Assembly: GCA_036558545.1 (NCBI GenBank)
Contig: DATBFJ010000117.1
Span: 1 to 64,000, forward strand
Direction of reading: 5' to 3'
Source of the DNA: JALYGJ01 sp036558545
GTDB lineage: Bacteria > Chloroflexota > Limnocylindria > Limnocylindrales > CSP1-4
DNA length: 64,000 bases
In this document: positions 34,078 to 42,169 of the stretch, in pieces
Position numbering within the stretch: the stretch's first letter is position 1
How the letters are laid out: every line of letters starts with the position of its first letter
Position numbers and translations under genes: made by a program
Notes under the pieces: generated by a model
Databases searched by the model: none
Told to the model about the DNA's origin: nothing
Seen by the model: only the letters and a program-made list of their open reading frames with translations

Positions 34078-34599
34078 TTACTTACGCGCCTCGACGTAGT
34101 ACATGAACGGATAAGCGCGCAGCCCGCTGTGTCGGACTCGAATTTCCTGGAACGCGGCAAGCATCGGACGAAGGGCGTGCTCAGTGAAGCGCCAGTAGTC
34201 GCGCGGTTGATCGTGCAGCGGGTACATGCAGGGAACGACCACGACAGCCTTGCCACCGGGTCGCAGCGCAGTGTGGATGTTGCTGATGACCGTCGCGTAG
34301 TCGTAAACGTGTTCGAGAACATTCGCGCACAGCACCACGTCGAACTCATCGTGGAAAGACATTGAGGTTGCGTCTATGACGCGGTGGCCGTACTCCTCGA
34401 CCACGTCCGACTGGATGAACTCATTTGATGCGTCGAAGAATCGCCTGGCCGAATAGACATATTCGCCGTTGACCGGTTTGCCACTGCCGAGCTCGAGGAT
34501 TCGTTCGTTTCGGACCGAGCTGGCAAACTCGCGGATCCGCCTGTCGTTGAAGCGGCGAGGTTGAAAGACCGCGTGAGCGACCAGGCGCGCAAGGTTCAA
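34078..34599 (-). CDS. SAM-dependent methyltransferase (type 11)
   Basis: 173 residues. SAM-binding motif RILELGSGKPVNGEYVYS, then FDVVLCANVLEHVYDYATVI and ALRPGGKAVVVVPCMYPLHDQPRDYWRFT, all typical of class I small-molecule methyltransferases. It is short for the family, with no cap domain. It is transcribed behind the GT2 gene (11-base gap), suggesting methylation of a sugar or lipid-linked intermediate. No substrate can be read from the sequence. Confidence 0.8.
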   Translation of the reverse strand: MNLARLVAHAVFQPRRFNDRRIREFASSVRNERILELGSGKPVNGEYVYSARRFFDASNEFIQSDVVEEYGHRVIDATSMSFHDEFDVVLCANVLEHVYDYATVISNIHTALRPGGKAVVVVPCMYPLHDQPRDYWRFTEHALRPMLAAFQEIRVRHSGLRAYPFMYYVEARK

Positions 34600-34610
34600 G
34601 CCCTGTCTGG

Positions 34611-35726
34611 TTACCGCCTCGAAAGCTCGGCTGGAATCTTCCTGCTTCGCGCAACCGGTCGGGGGGTCTCACGCCGGGAGTTCAAGGATGGCGAGACGGC
34701 GAAGGTCATTTCTTCCAATGGCGGCACGGTCGCCTCGTCGTGGGTGTGGCCGGACCTCATGCGATAGAGGATCTCTTCGGTTGTACGGCGATTGGCAGCT
34801 ACTGCGTCGGCGAGCAGTCCAAAGACTCCAAACTGGATGCCCATGACTATCAGCACCACTGACGCAATCAGGGACTGAACGTGCCCGGCTGTATCGCCCT
34901 GTGCGATCCAACCAAGGACCGGTATGAGTCCCACAAACACGCCAGCGAGCATGAATGCCGCGCCCAGGCCACCCATCACGGCCAACGGGCGGTAGGCGGT
35001 CATCGTCCGCAGGATGGTTCCGAAAGACTTCACTATGTGCGTGGACACACCGCCGATCAGACGCGAGGAGTTGCCCTCCCTTGCTGACGCGCGGAAGGTG
35101 ACCGGAACCTCCTTGACGACCATGCCGTTGTGGGTCGCCTGGATGAGCGTCTGGTGCGTGTATGTGTGGCCGATGAATGGGTTGAGGCGCAACGCGCACT
35201 CACGACTGAAGGCACGAAAACCGCTCGAAGCATCGACAACGGGGCTGGCCGCGACTGCGCGCAGCATGAAGCTGCCAATCCGATTGCCGTATTTCTTGGA
35301 CTGCGGCATATGGTCGAGCTTGGCGACCTGACGATCTCCCGAGACCATGTCGGCCTCGCCCCGCAATATGGGCTGAATGAGCGTGGGTATCTCGTCCGCA
35401 ACGTACTGGCAGTCCGCGTCGATATTGACCACGATGTCCGCGCCGTGCTCGATGGCGGCCTGAAGCGCGGTTCCGAAGGCGATGGTCAGTCCAAAATTGC
35501 GGCGCAGCCTGATGACGTAGTCGGCACCGGCGTCGCGAGCGACCTGTGACGTGCGATCGGCCGATCCGTCGTCACAAACGAGCACTTCGACGGTGCTCAC
35601 GCCGCGGATTGTTCGCGGGATCTCTTGGATGGCTTGGGCGAGGGTCTTTTCTTCGTTATACGCCGGGATCGTGACGATCAGTTTGGGCGCTTTCGCGCCG
35701 CCGACGAACCCCTCCACACCGTTCAT
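34611..35726 (-). CDS. GT2 (DPM1-like) glycosyltransferase with C-terminal TM pair
   Basis: 371 residues. The catalytic part begins LIVTIPAYNEEKTLAQAI, with VLVCDDGSADRTSQVA, the DADCQYVADEIP acidic motif and DASSGFRAFSRECAL. Two TM segments follow near residues 260-330 (FMLAGVFVGLIPVLG; VVLIVMGIQFGVFGLLADAV), as in polyprenyl-phosphate sugar transferases of the DPM1/GtrB type. It is likely to load a sugar on a lipid carrier for the neighbouring membrane transferases. Its start faces the DUF192 gene 79 bases away. Confidence 0.9.
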   Translation of the reverse strand: MNGVEGFVGGAKAPKLIVTIPAYNEEKTLAQAIQEIPRTIRGVSTVEVLVCDDGSADRTSQVARDAGADYVIRLRRNFGLTIAFGTALQAAIEHGADIVVNIDADCQYVADEIPTLIQPILRGEADMVSGDRQVAKLDHMPQSKKYGNRIGSFMLRAVAASPVVDASSGFRAFSRECALRLNPFIGHTYTHQTLIQATHNGMVVKEVPVTFRASAREGNSSRLIGGVSTHIVKSFGTILRTMTAYRPLAVMGGLGAAFMLAGVFVGLIPVLGWIAQGDTAGHVQSLIASVVLIVMGIQFGVFGLLADAVAANRRTTEEILYRMRSGHTHDEATVPPLEEMTFAVSPSLNSRRETPRPVARSRKIPAELSRR

Positions 35727-35805
35727 AAGGCCAGCAGTCTATCCAGCGGCATCACGCTTAAGAACGCAACGATCGTCCTATCGCAGGCGGCTACCATCTG
35801 GATAG

Positions 35806-36183
35806 ATGCGACGCCTGATCGTCCAGCGAAGCGACAACACGCCGCTTTGGTCGCTGGAGATCGCCGACTCGTGGCTGAAGAAGCTGATCGGACTCATAGG
35901 CCGCAAATCACTCGATCCCGGCACGGGTCTCTATTTTCCCGGCACCAACAGCATCCACATGTTGTTCATGCGCTTTCCCATCGATTGCGTGTTCGTGCGC
36001 CCGACTGATGGCTCCAAGGAAATCTTCGAGATCATTTCCATCAGGGCCGACCTGGCGCCCTGGACAGGTGTCGTCTGGTTCGTGCGTGGAGCACGCGCAA
36101 CTATCGAGCTACGCGCCGGCGACGCTGCTCGGGCTGGCGTCAAGGTCGGTGACCGGCTGACCATCGTCAGCGGTGACGCCTAA
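35806..36183 (+). CDS. DUF192 family protein
   Basis: 125 residues. It carries the DUF192 core: RKSLDPGTGLYFPGTNSIHMLFM, FPIDCVFV, and the closing AGDAARAGVKVGDRLTI. Family members are small beta proteins of unknown function, often secreted; this copy has no signal peptide. It ends inside the convergent GT87 gene: 75 bases (36109-36183) are coded on both strands. Confidence 0.85.
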   Translation: MRRLIVQRSDNTPLWSLEIADSWLKKLIGLIGRKSLDPGTGLYFPGTNSIHMLFMRFPIDCVFVRPTDGSKEIFEIISIRADLAPWTGVVWFVRGARATIELRAGDAARAGVKVGDRLTIVSGDA

Positions 36184-37287
36184 CGCACGCTCCTCCCGGT
36201 CGGGCGCAAGGAATGGCACGAGCATGCCGACGATCGCGACGAGAGGAAGCAACAGAAGCGGCAGCCAGCCGAGCAGCGGCAGCAGCACTCCCCAGCGGCG
36301 ACCGCGTGACGCCACGAGCGCTCCCGGCACTATCAGGTTGGTCAGATAGTGGTCCCACATAAGGGGTGACAGGAGCAGCGTCGCCATCAGGGTGACCGAG
36401 AAACCAATTTCACGATCGCGTCTGAGACTGAGCAGAATTGCTCCGATGGCGAGCACATAGCCTCCGATCAAGGCGAGGTTGGCCACGGGCTCGCTCGCGC
36501 CCAGCGCCAGAGCCGTCGAGCCAAGCCCCAGGTTGCGCGCAACGCTGTTGACGTCGCTGAGGTTGCGCAGGACGGTCACGAACTGGAACCATGGGTCAAG
36601 GCCGATGAAGGGAAGGCTGGCCACGAAGATCGCGAGAGCGCCGAGCACGGTCCATGCAACCGCGACCCATTGGCGGCGGACGATCCACCACAACCAGATC
36701 GCGCCCATGGCCGGACGTATGGTCATCGAAGCAGCGATCGCGACTCCGCTGATCGGCCTGTCGAGCCAGCGCCAGGCTACGACCGCAAAGAACGTGACGA
36801 TCAAGCTGACATTGCCCAGGTTGAGGTCGAGCAGGAACTGCGAGCTGATGAAGGAGATGCCGAGCGTCGCGGCCTTTACCCAGCGCGGCACCGGCATCAG
36901 CACGCACGCTCCAAAGAGCAGTCCGAGGCGAATGGCCAACCACGTCAGGGTCGCCGTTTCTGGGCCCAGCCAGGTGAGCGGCACGATCAGCAGCGCCGGT
37001 ACAGGCGTGTACAGGTAGAGGTTCGCCGGGCCGGGCTGGAAAGGTCCGCTGAGCGTCAGATCCTGGTACGGCGTACCGGTGGCCATCAGCCTCAAGGCCG
37101 CGTCGTAATAGGCCCGAAAATCGTAGCCCCAGCCAGCCGAATGCTGGGCGGCCATGATCGTCGTCAACCCGATGAGGGCCACCACGACGCCACCGATAAG
37201 CAGAATCGCCAGCGATATCCACGATTCGTTGCCGGGCGCGACTCGTCTCACGGACTCAGACGATTTCCGCCGCATCCAGCCGATCAT
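36109..37287 (-). CDS. GT87 (DUF2029) membrane glycosyltransferase
   Basis: 392 residues, about ten TM segments. The loop-1 pattern is YDFRAYYDAALRLMATGTPYQD and then YLYTPVPALLIVPLTWLG, matching the paralogue at 9908 (YDFSAYFLAAERI...YLYPPFLAVALLPL). The LDLNLGNVSLIVTFFAVVAW region is also typical. The C-terminal ~25 residues are hydrophilic and overlap the DUF192 gene antisense, so they may be an extended reading frame rather than a conserved part. It starts 58 bases from the divergent comF gene. Confidence 0.82.
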   Translation of the reverse strand: MIGWMRRKSSESVRRVAPGNESWISLAILLIGGVVVALIGLTTIMAAQHSAGWGYDFRAYYDAALRLMATGTPYQDLTLSGPFQPGPANLYLYTPVPALLIVPLTWLGPETATLTWLAIRLGLLFGACVLMPVPRWVKAATLGISFISSQFLLDLNLGNVSLIVTFFAVVAWRWLDRPISGVAIAASMTIRPAMGAIWLWWIVRRQWVAVAWTVLGALAIFVASLPFIGLDPWFQFVTVLRNLSDVNSVARNLGLGSTALALGASEPVANLALIGGYVLAIGAILLSLRRDREIGFSVTLMATLLLSPLMWDHYLTNLIVPGALVASRGRRWGVLLPLLGWLPLLLLPLVAIVGMLVPFLAPDREERALGVTADDGQPVTDLDASPSSVAGA

Positions 37288-37345
37288 AAGTCGTCGTTAA
37301 GGTGCCGATAGGCAAAAACAAAGTGCCCAGACCGAATCTGGTGCC

Positions 37346-37999
37346 ATGCAACGGCTGCTCGACGTGCTCCTGCCACCGACCTGTCCAGGCTGCGGCCGGG
37401 AAGGCGAGATGGTCTGCGGCCGCTGTCGGCGGGCGCTGACGCGCAGGCACGGCGAGCCGGCCGGCGTGCCACTCGGCTTGCCGACCAAGGTGCCGGCCGG
37501 CATCGTCCAGCTCGAGTGGTGTGCCGCGTACAACGGCCCGGCGCGCGCTTGCCTGCACGCGCTCAAGTACGACGGCGAGCGACGCCTGGTCGAACCGCTG
37601 GCGGAGATCATGGCTGAGCGCTGGGCGCGCGCCGGCATCGGCGGTGACACGATCGCGTACGTGCCCGTCCACGCGGCACGTAAGAAGCAACGCGGCTTTG
37701 ATCAGGCCGAGCTGCTCGCACGAGGCATCGGGCGCAAACTCGGACTGCAGGTCGTACCGGCTGTACGGCGAGCAACGAAAACGACGGCTCAGCATGCGCT
37801 GGGGCGTCAGGCGCGAGCCACGAATGTCGGCCATGCGTTCTCGGCCGATCCGCGTTACGCGGCGGCGATCAAAGGCTCATGGATCGTCCTCGTGGACGAT
37901 CTGACCACGACCGGCGCCACCTTCGCGGGCTGCGCCGCGGTGCTGTATGACGCTCAGGCCTTGGCCGTATCAGCGCTCGCGCTGGCGCGCGAGCGCTGA
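37346..37999 (+). CDS. comF: ComF family phosphoribosyltransferase-like protein
   Basis: 217 residues. The N-terminal zinc finger has CPGCGREGEMVCGRCRRAL (four Cys). The PRTase body has LKYDGERRLVEPLAE, then VPVHAARKKQRGFDQAELLA, then the PRPP loop IVLVDDLTTTGATFAGCA. Family role: linked to DNA uptake and transformation (ComFC), possibly a DNA-linked nucleotide function. No other competence gene is adjacent. Its 3' end overlaps the convergent regulator by 46 bases. Confidence 0.9.
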   Translation: MQRLLDVLLPPTCPGCGREGEMVCGRCRRALTRRHGEPAGVPLGLPTKVPAGIVQLEWCAAYNGPARACLHALKYDGERRLVEPLAEIMAERWARAGIGGDTIAYVPVHAARKKQRGFDQAELLARGIGRKLGLQVVPAVRRATKTTAQHALGRQARATNVGHAFSADPRYAAAIKGSWIVLVDDLTTTGATFAGCAAVLYDAQALAVSALALARER

Positions 38000-38607
38000 G
38001 CTTCCTCCTGCTGGCGCTGCGTGCGCGGCCAGTCCGAGCGCGGCCTGAGCCTGTATTCGCCACTCTTGCGCACCATGAAACCTTCGTCGACGAGATAGCG
38101 GCGAAGAGAAGCCGGATCGGGGTATAAAGCTCCCAGGCGCTGGTTGACTTCCTTCTCGGGGTAGCGGTGCTTCTTCTCGAAGACCTTGCTGGCCAGCTGA
38201 TGGAGGATCACAAGGCGCTTCGAACGTTGAGCCGGAATGCTGGTCAGGACGCCGTTCTCGAAGAACGAGCGCAGGACCTTGGCCTCCTCGGCGCTTGCCC
38301 ACTCCGGCGCGCCAAGTGGGCCGGAGTCGCCTGCCTGCTCGTGAGCCATTCGGCTCAGATCGGCACCGATCTCGGACAGCCGCCCGAGCCGTAGCGAATA
38401 GTCAACGTACGGACGACGCGGCGCCGATTCCACGAGCCGCGCTTCACGCAGCCGGTTGAGGTGGTGGACGACCGTGCCCGGGCTGAGCGACAGCCGTTTG
38501 GCCAGGTCCTCGACGGAGATTGGCTTGCCTTCGGCAAGCACGCCGACTATGCGCAGGCGCGACGCGTCGGACAACGCCTTTAGCGCGACAAGAAGGTCAG
38601 GGTCCAT
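37954..38607 (-). CDS. ArsR-type HTH regulator with DUF2087 domain
   Basis: 217 residues from ATG 38607 (MDPDLLVALKALSDAS); the open frame reaches 38676 but the extra 23 residues overlap the divergent nfo gene. N-terminal winged HTH: LKALSDASRLRIVGVLAEG, then SVEDLAKRLSLSPGTVVHHLNRL. The C-terminal DUF2087 has LRSFFENGVLTSIPAQRSKRL and RYPEKEVNQRLGALYPDPASLRRYLVDEGFM. DUF2087 commonly follows ArsR-like HTH domains; the ligand is unknown. Only 25 bases separate its start from the divergent nfo start. Confidence 0.88.
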   Translation of the reverse strand: MDPDLLVALKALSDASRLRIVGVLAEGKPISVEDLAKRLSLSPGTVVHHLNRLREARLVESAPRRPYVDYSLRLGRLSEIGADLSRMAHEQAGDSGPLGAPEWASAEEAKVLRSFFENGVLTSIPAQRSKRLVILHQLASKVFEKKHRYPEKEVNQRLGALYPDPASLRRYLVDEGFMVRKSGEYRLRPRSDWPRTQRQQEEAQRSRASASADTAKA

Positions 38608-38632
38608 GCGCAGAGGGTACGCCTTCAGTTTG

Positions 38633-39655
38633 ATGAACGTCGAACTATGTGGCATTCCTCGAATCGTCGACCACACCTACGATGGCGTCGTGGATCAGCG
38701 CCTGATCGGACCTCATCTGCCTCTCGCGGCGGGCCTGCTGAAGGCGGCCAGTCGTGCGCAGGCGATCGGCGCAACCGCGGTGCAGATCTGGACCGACAAC
38801 CCCACGGCTTGGCGCCGTCGGCAGGAGCAGCCAAAAGCGCTCACCGAGTTCCGCGACCGGCTGCGCACTGGTGGCGTACGCTCGATTGCGGTTCACGCGC
38901 CGTACCTGATCAATCTGTGTGGTGCCGACGAGGACTTCTGGCACAAATCGATCGAAACCGTCGTGAACGAGCTCCGCGTGGCGCGTCTCTACGGCGCTGA
39001 CGCAGTCGTGATGCACATTGGCTCTCACCGTGGCATGGGCCGCGAGGCCGGCATCTCCAGGCTCATCGACGGGCTGCGAGTAGTCCAGGACGAGATCGCG
39101 TCCGACGCGGATGATCCCGATGGCACGCCGATGCCACGGCTCGTGCTCGAGAACTCAGCCGGGACCGGCGACGGCATCGGCGCGTCGCTCGAGGATCTGG
39201 CCGACATCATCGACGCTGCCGGCGCCGGCGGTCTCGCCCTCGAGGGGCTCGGCGTCTGCCTCGACACTGCGCACCTGTGGGGAGCGGGTTACGACGTATC
39301 AAACGACGACGGGGTCGAAGGTCTGGTCGGCCGTATCGACGACCTGATCGGCCGTCAGAGCGTGGTCATGGTTCACCTGAACGACTCGCGTACTGTCTTG
39401 GGCTCCCATTTGGACCGCCACGAGCACATCGCGGCAGGTCAGCTGGGCGCCGACGGCATGCGCGGCCTGCTCACGCACCCATGGCTGGCGACGCTGCCGA
39501 CGTACCTCGAGACGCCGGGGATGGATGTCGGCTACGACAAGGTCAACCTGGATCGTGCACGCCAGCTGGTCGAAGGCGAGACTCCAGGCGCGCTCCCGCC
39601 GGAGGCTTTCGAGGTCCGCGGATCGAGGACAAGAACCGCTCCGCCACAGGCCTAA
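38633..39655 (+). CDS. nfo: Endonuclease IV (AP endonuclease)
   Basis: 340 residues from ATG 38633; the frame extends upstream to 38456 as a shadow of the regulator gene. TIM-barrel with the zinc-binding residues in RSIAVHAPYLINLC, DAVVMHIGSHRG, LVLENSAGTGDG, GVCLDTAHLWGAGYD, MVHLNDSRTVLGSHLDRHEHI and TYLETPG. Family role: incision at abasic sites and trimming of 3' blocking ends in base-excision repair. It is somewhat longer than E. coli Nfo (285), with a tail past the last motif. Confidence 0.9.
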   Translation: MNVELCGIPRIVDHTYDGVVDQRLIGPHLPLAAGLLKAASRAQAIGATAVQIWTDNPTAWRRRQEQPKALTEFRDRLRTGGVRSIAVHAPYLINLCGADEDFWHKSIETVVNELRVARLYGADAVVMHIGSHRGMGREAGISRLIDGLRVVQDEIASDADDPDGTPMPRLVLENSAGTGDGIGASLEDLADIIDAAGAGGLALEGLGVCLDTAHLWGAGYDVSNDDGVEGLVGRIDDLIGRQSVVMVHLNDSRTVLGSHLDRHEHIAAGQLGADGMRGLLTHPWLATLPTYLETPGMDVGYDKVNLDRARQLVEGETPGALPPEAFEVRGSRTRTAPPQA

Positions 39656-39807
39656 TGACGCGTTAACCCACAGGTGGCGCCCAAGCCGTACCAAGGGCCT
39701 ATATCGAGCAACAGTCGCGCACCGGATTATGCGGCTGTCGCCCCTTCAAGCGGCCGAAAGATCGAGGGAGAAGCCGTCACTCGGCCCACCGGAGAAGTCA
39801 GCATTCA

Positions 39808-40245
39808 ATGAGCGTTCAGAACGGTCGGGCATTCAACGAATGGCTGCGGACCCAGCTCAAGGCGAAGAAGATGTCGCAGCGCCAGTTGGCGCAGCAGTCA
39901 GGCGTGGATCACTCGACGATTTCACGGCTGGTACGCGGCGATCGCACGCCGTCGCTCGGAACAGCGACGAAGCTTGCGCGCGGACTTCGCGAGCTGAGGG
40001 ACGAGACGGAGACGCCTCATTACTTCGGTCTGGTTCAGTCGTCGACGAGCCACCCCACGGCGCGCGTGGAGTACGCACTCCGCTCGGATGATCTGCTCAG
40101 CGAGCCACAGGTTCGCCAGGTCATGGAGTACTACCTGGCACTGCGCATGCGCCGACTGGCCGCCGCCCGACAGACCACGGGAGCCCGACCGGCAACCGCC
40201 CAGCCAGGTCCGGCGCTCGTCGCACGGATGCCCAACCGCAACTAG
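39808..40245 (+). CDS. XRE-family transcriptional regulator
   Basis: 145 residues. The N-terminal HTH (residues about 9-62) reads FNEWLRTQLKAKKMSQRQLAQQSGVDHSTISRLVRGDRTPSLGTATKLARGL. A middle segment is unrecognised and the end is Ala/Pro/Arg-rich and disordered. GGAGAAG lies about 10 bases before the ATG. The 152-base stretch before it shows no confident promoter. Monocistronic; the target is unknown. Confidence 0.85.
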   Translation: MSVQNGRAFNEWLRTQLKAKKMSQRQLAQQSGVDHSTISRLVRGDRTPSLGTATKLARGLRELRDETETPHYFGLVQSSTSHPTARVEYALRSDDLLSEPQVRQVMEYYLALRMRRLAAARQTTGARPATAQPGPALVARMPNRN

Positions 40246-40300
40246 AAACCAAGCGCCCCAAGCAAATATCCAGCGGCCGCAGAGCCTCCTGCGCCGTCCA

Positions 40301-40334
40301 ACGATGCCGGTCGAAGACAGTCGACCGGCATCGT
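40301..40334. terminator. Shared hairpin between convergent XRE and flippase genes
   Basis: A perfect 14-bp stem (40301-40314 with 40321-40334), 6-nt loop AGACAG, lies 3 bases past the flippase stop on the minus strand and 55 bases past the XRE stop on the plus strand. The T-tail is short (GTTTA), so it is probably a bidirectional but weak terminator. Confidence 0.65.
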
Positions 40335-40337
40335 CGT

Positions 40338-41450
40338 TTATCTCACGCCCGGTGCCGCCTCCGTTGCTGTTGGAGTGGGTCGCGGGCCCTTGGTCTTGTC
40401 CGAGACGATGTACGTGATGCCGCCGAAGATGATCACTGACAGCACGCTGATCGAGCGGTCGACAAGGACGATTGCTGCAGCCTGGGTCGGCGTTGCGCCA
40501 TACAGCGAAGTGAGTATGACGACGACCGCGCCCTCGACGGCGCCGAGTCCGGCAGGAGTGAACGGTATTGCCGTCAAGAGTGACGCGATGAGCGCCACGA
40601 AGAGCCCGCCGGAGATGCCCATCGGCAGGTTGAAGCCCATGGCCAGAACGACGAAGTAAAGCCTGAACGCCTCGGTCATCCAGATCAGGACGGTCAGCAC
40701 CGCGAGCAGGGGCACATTGCGTGCCTTGATCGAGAACAGGCCAGTCTCGAAACGGTCGTAGAAGTCAACCACGCGCGTTGGCAGCGGGAGGCGACGGACC
40801 AGTCGGCTGCCAAAGTTCTTGACCAGGAACAGGCCAACGGCCAGCAGGGCAATGACCGCGAGGCCGATGGCGAAGATCACCTGCACCTCAGGCGACATGC
40901 CTGAGCGGAAGCTCCAGAATCCGGCAGCCAGACCCAGCAGCACTATGGCGAATAGGTCGAAGACGCGCTCGATGAAGATCGTGCCAAAGGCCAGGCTCGC
41001 CGATGTTCCGTTATTGACCTTGACGAGATAGGCGCGATAGACGTCGCCCAGCTTGGCCGGAACCAGACAGTTGACGAGCCAGCTGATGAAGATGATCTCT
41101 GTCGAATCACGAAGACGGATTGGGCTGCCCGCATTCCGGAGCAGGATCGCCCAGCGCCAGCCGCGCAACGGAAAGCCCAGGTAGTAGACGACGAACGCCG
41201 CGAGCAAGAGCCACAGGTTGGCCTGGCCAATCAGCGCCGGGAGCTGATCGAAGTGGAAGCTCGGGAACGCGACCAACACCAGGACGATGACCAGGATGGG
41301 AATGATCAGCGAGACGATGGTGCGCGGGTCGCGCAGACGCGCCGAAAGCGGTGGCGGTGGCTCGCCGTGGTCTTCGTTGACCAGCGGGTAGTCGGGTATC
41401 GGTTCGTCAGTGCTTGGCGCTGGCGCCTTCAATTGATCGTCCGTGCTCAT
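40338..41450 (-). CDS. YbhN/UPF0104-family flippase-like protein
   Basis: 370 residues. A Pro/Asp/Glu-rich cytosolic N-terminus (~45 residues) precedes about eight TM segments. Family motifs: GFPLRGWRWAILLRNAG, SWLVNCLVPAKLGDVYRAYLV, GTIFIERVFDLFAIVLLG, and AIPFTPAGLGAVEGAVVVIL. It has no C-terminal LPG-synthase enzyme domain. It is the last gene of the long minus-strand run, and its start overlaps the PHP gene stop (ATGA). The second family member is at 30621. Confidence 0.87.
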   Translation of the reverse strand: MSTDDQLKAPAPSTDEPIPDYPLVNEDHGEPPPPLSARLRDPRTIVSLIIPILVIVLVLVAFPSFHFDQLPALIGQANLWLLLAAFVVYYLGFPLRGWRWAILLRNAGSPIRLRDSTEIIFISWLVNCLVPAKLGDVYRAYLVKVNNGTSASLAFGTIFIERVFDLFAIVLLGLAAGFWSFRSGMSPEVQVIFAIGLAVIALLAVGLFLVKNFGSRLVRRLPLPTRVVDFYDRFETGLFSIKARNVPLLAVLTVLIWMTEAFRLYFVVLAMGFNLPMGISGGLFVALIASLLTAIPFTPAGLGAVEGAVVVILTSLYGATPTQAAAIVLVDRSISVLSVIIFGGITYIVSDKTKGPRPTPTATEAAPGVR

Positions 41451-42169
41451 GCGACGCTGACCCGGCGATTGCCCCGAACCCGTTGGACCGCCTTGGCAAA
41501 TGGCATGCCCAGCCTGATGAGTCGCGAGCCATGCGATGTGATCAGCTTGGGACCCGCAGCAAGAGCCGCACGAAACTCCTCGGCCGTATCGATCGGGCCA
41601 TCGAGGATGGTGTACGAGACTCCGACCTCCATGACCGTGTGCGCGTCGGATGCGGCGACACCTGGCAGGTTGTTCGTCTGGGCGAACTCCGCGGCTCGGC
41701 GATTGCCGTCGCCGACCATCAGTCGGGCATTCCAGGTCTCGACGTAGTCCAGTAACGGGATCACTCGCTCGAGCTCGCCCTCCCAGCCCTTGCGACCAGC
41801 ACCTGCCCGAAATCGGTCGAAAGGATGGGCGAGTCCGACCACGCCGCCCTGCTCGAGCACGGCCTGGGCGGCTTCATGCGGCGCCATCCCCGGCCCGATC
41901 GGCTTGCTGACATACAGCGCGATCAGGTCACCGGTGGACGTTCGGACCTCCTGGCCAATGATCACCGTCAGCGTCTCAGGCGCCGCGTCGCGCGCGCGCA
42001 GAGCGCCGTCAATCCCGTCGTGGTCAGTCACGGCGAGATGAGTCAGCCCACGCTGTGCGGCCGCGCGCGCGACCTGCTCAGGCCGCGACAGCGAGTCGAA
42101 GGAGGCGGATGTGTGGCAATGAAGATCGGCCAGCGAGCGGATCGTTCCGCTCGGATCGTTGGTACTCAG
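41447..42169 (-). CDS. PHP-domain phosphoesterase with apparent CTG start
   Basis: The PHP core is complete only if the frame is read from 42169: STNDPSGTIRSLADLHCHTS supplies the metal-binding HxH (residues 17 and 19), followed by RGLTHLAVTDHDG, then GLAHPFDRF and AASDAHT. No ATG, GTG or TTG exists in this frame between the upstream stop at 42242-42244 and codon 47 (GTG at 42031). The mreB stop is embedded in CTGA, matching the NTGA overlaps of the neighbouring genes, so CTG 42169 is the most natural start (240 residues). Starting at 42031 would remove the HxH motif. Function: a metal-dependent phosphoesterase of the TrpH (YciV)-like type; substrate unknown. Confidence 0.8.
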   Translation of the reverse strand: MSTNDPSGTIRSLADLHCHTSASFDSLSRPEQVARAAAQRGLTHLAVTDHDGIDGALRARDAAPETLTVIIGQEVRTSTGDLIALYVSKPIGPGMAPHEAAQAVLEQGGVVGLAHPFDRFRAGAGRKGWEGELERVIPLLDYVETWNARLMVGDGNRRAAEFAQTNNLPGVAASDAHTVMEVGVSYTILDGPIDTAEEFRAALAAGPKLITSHGSRLIRLGMPFAKAVQRVRGNRRVSVA

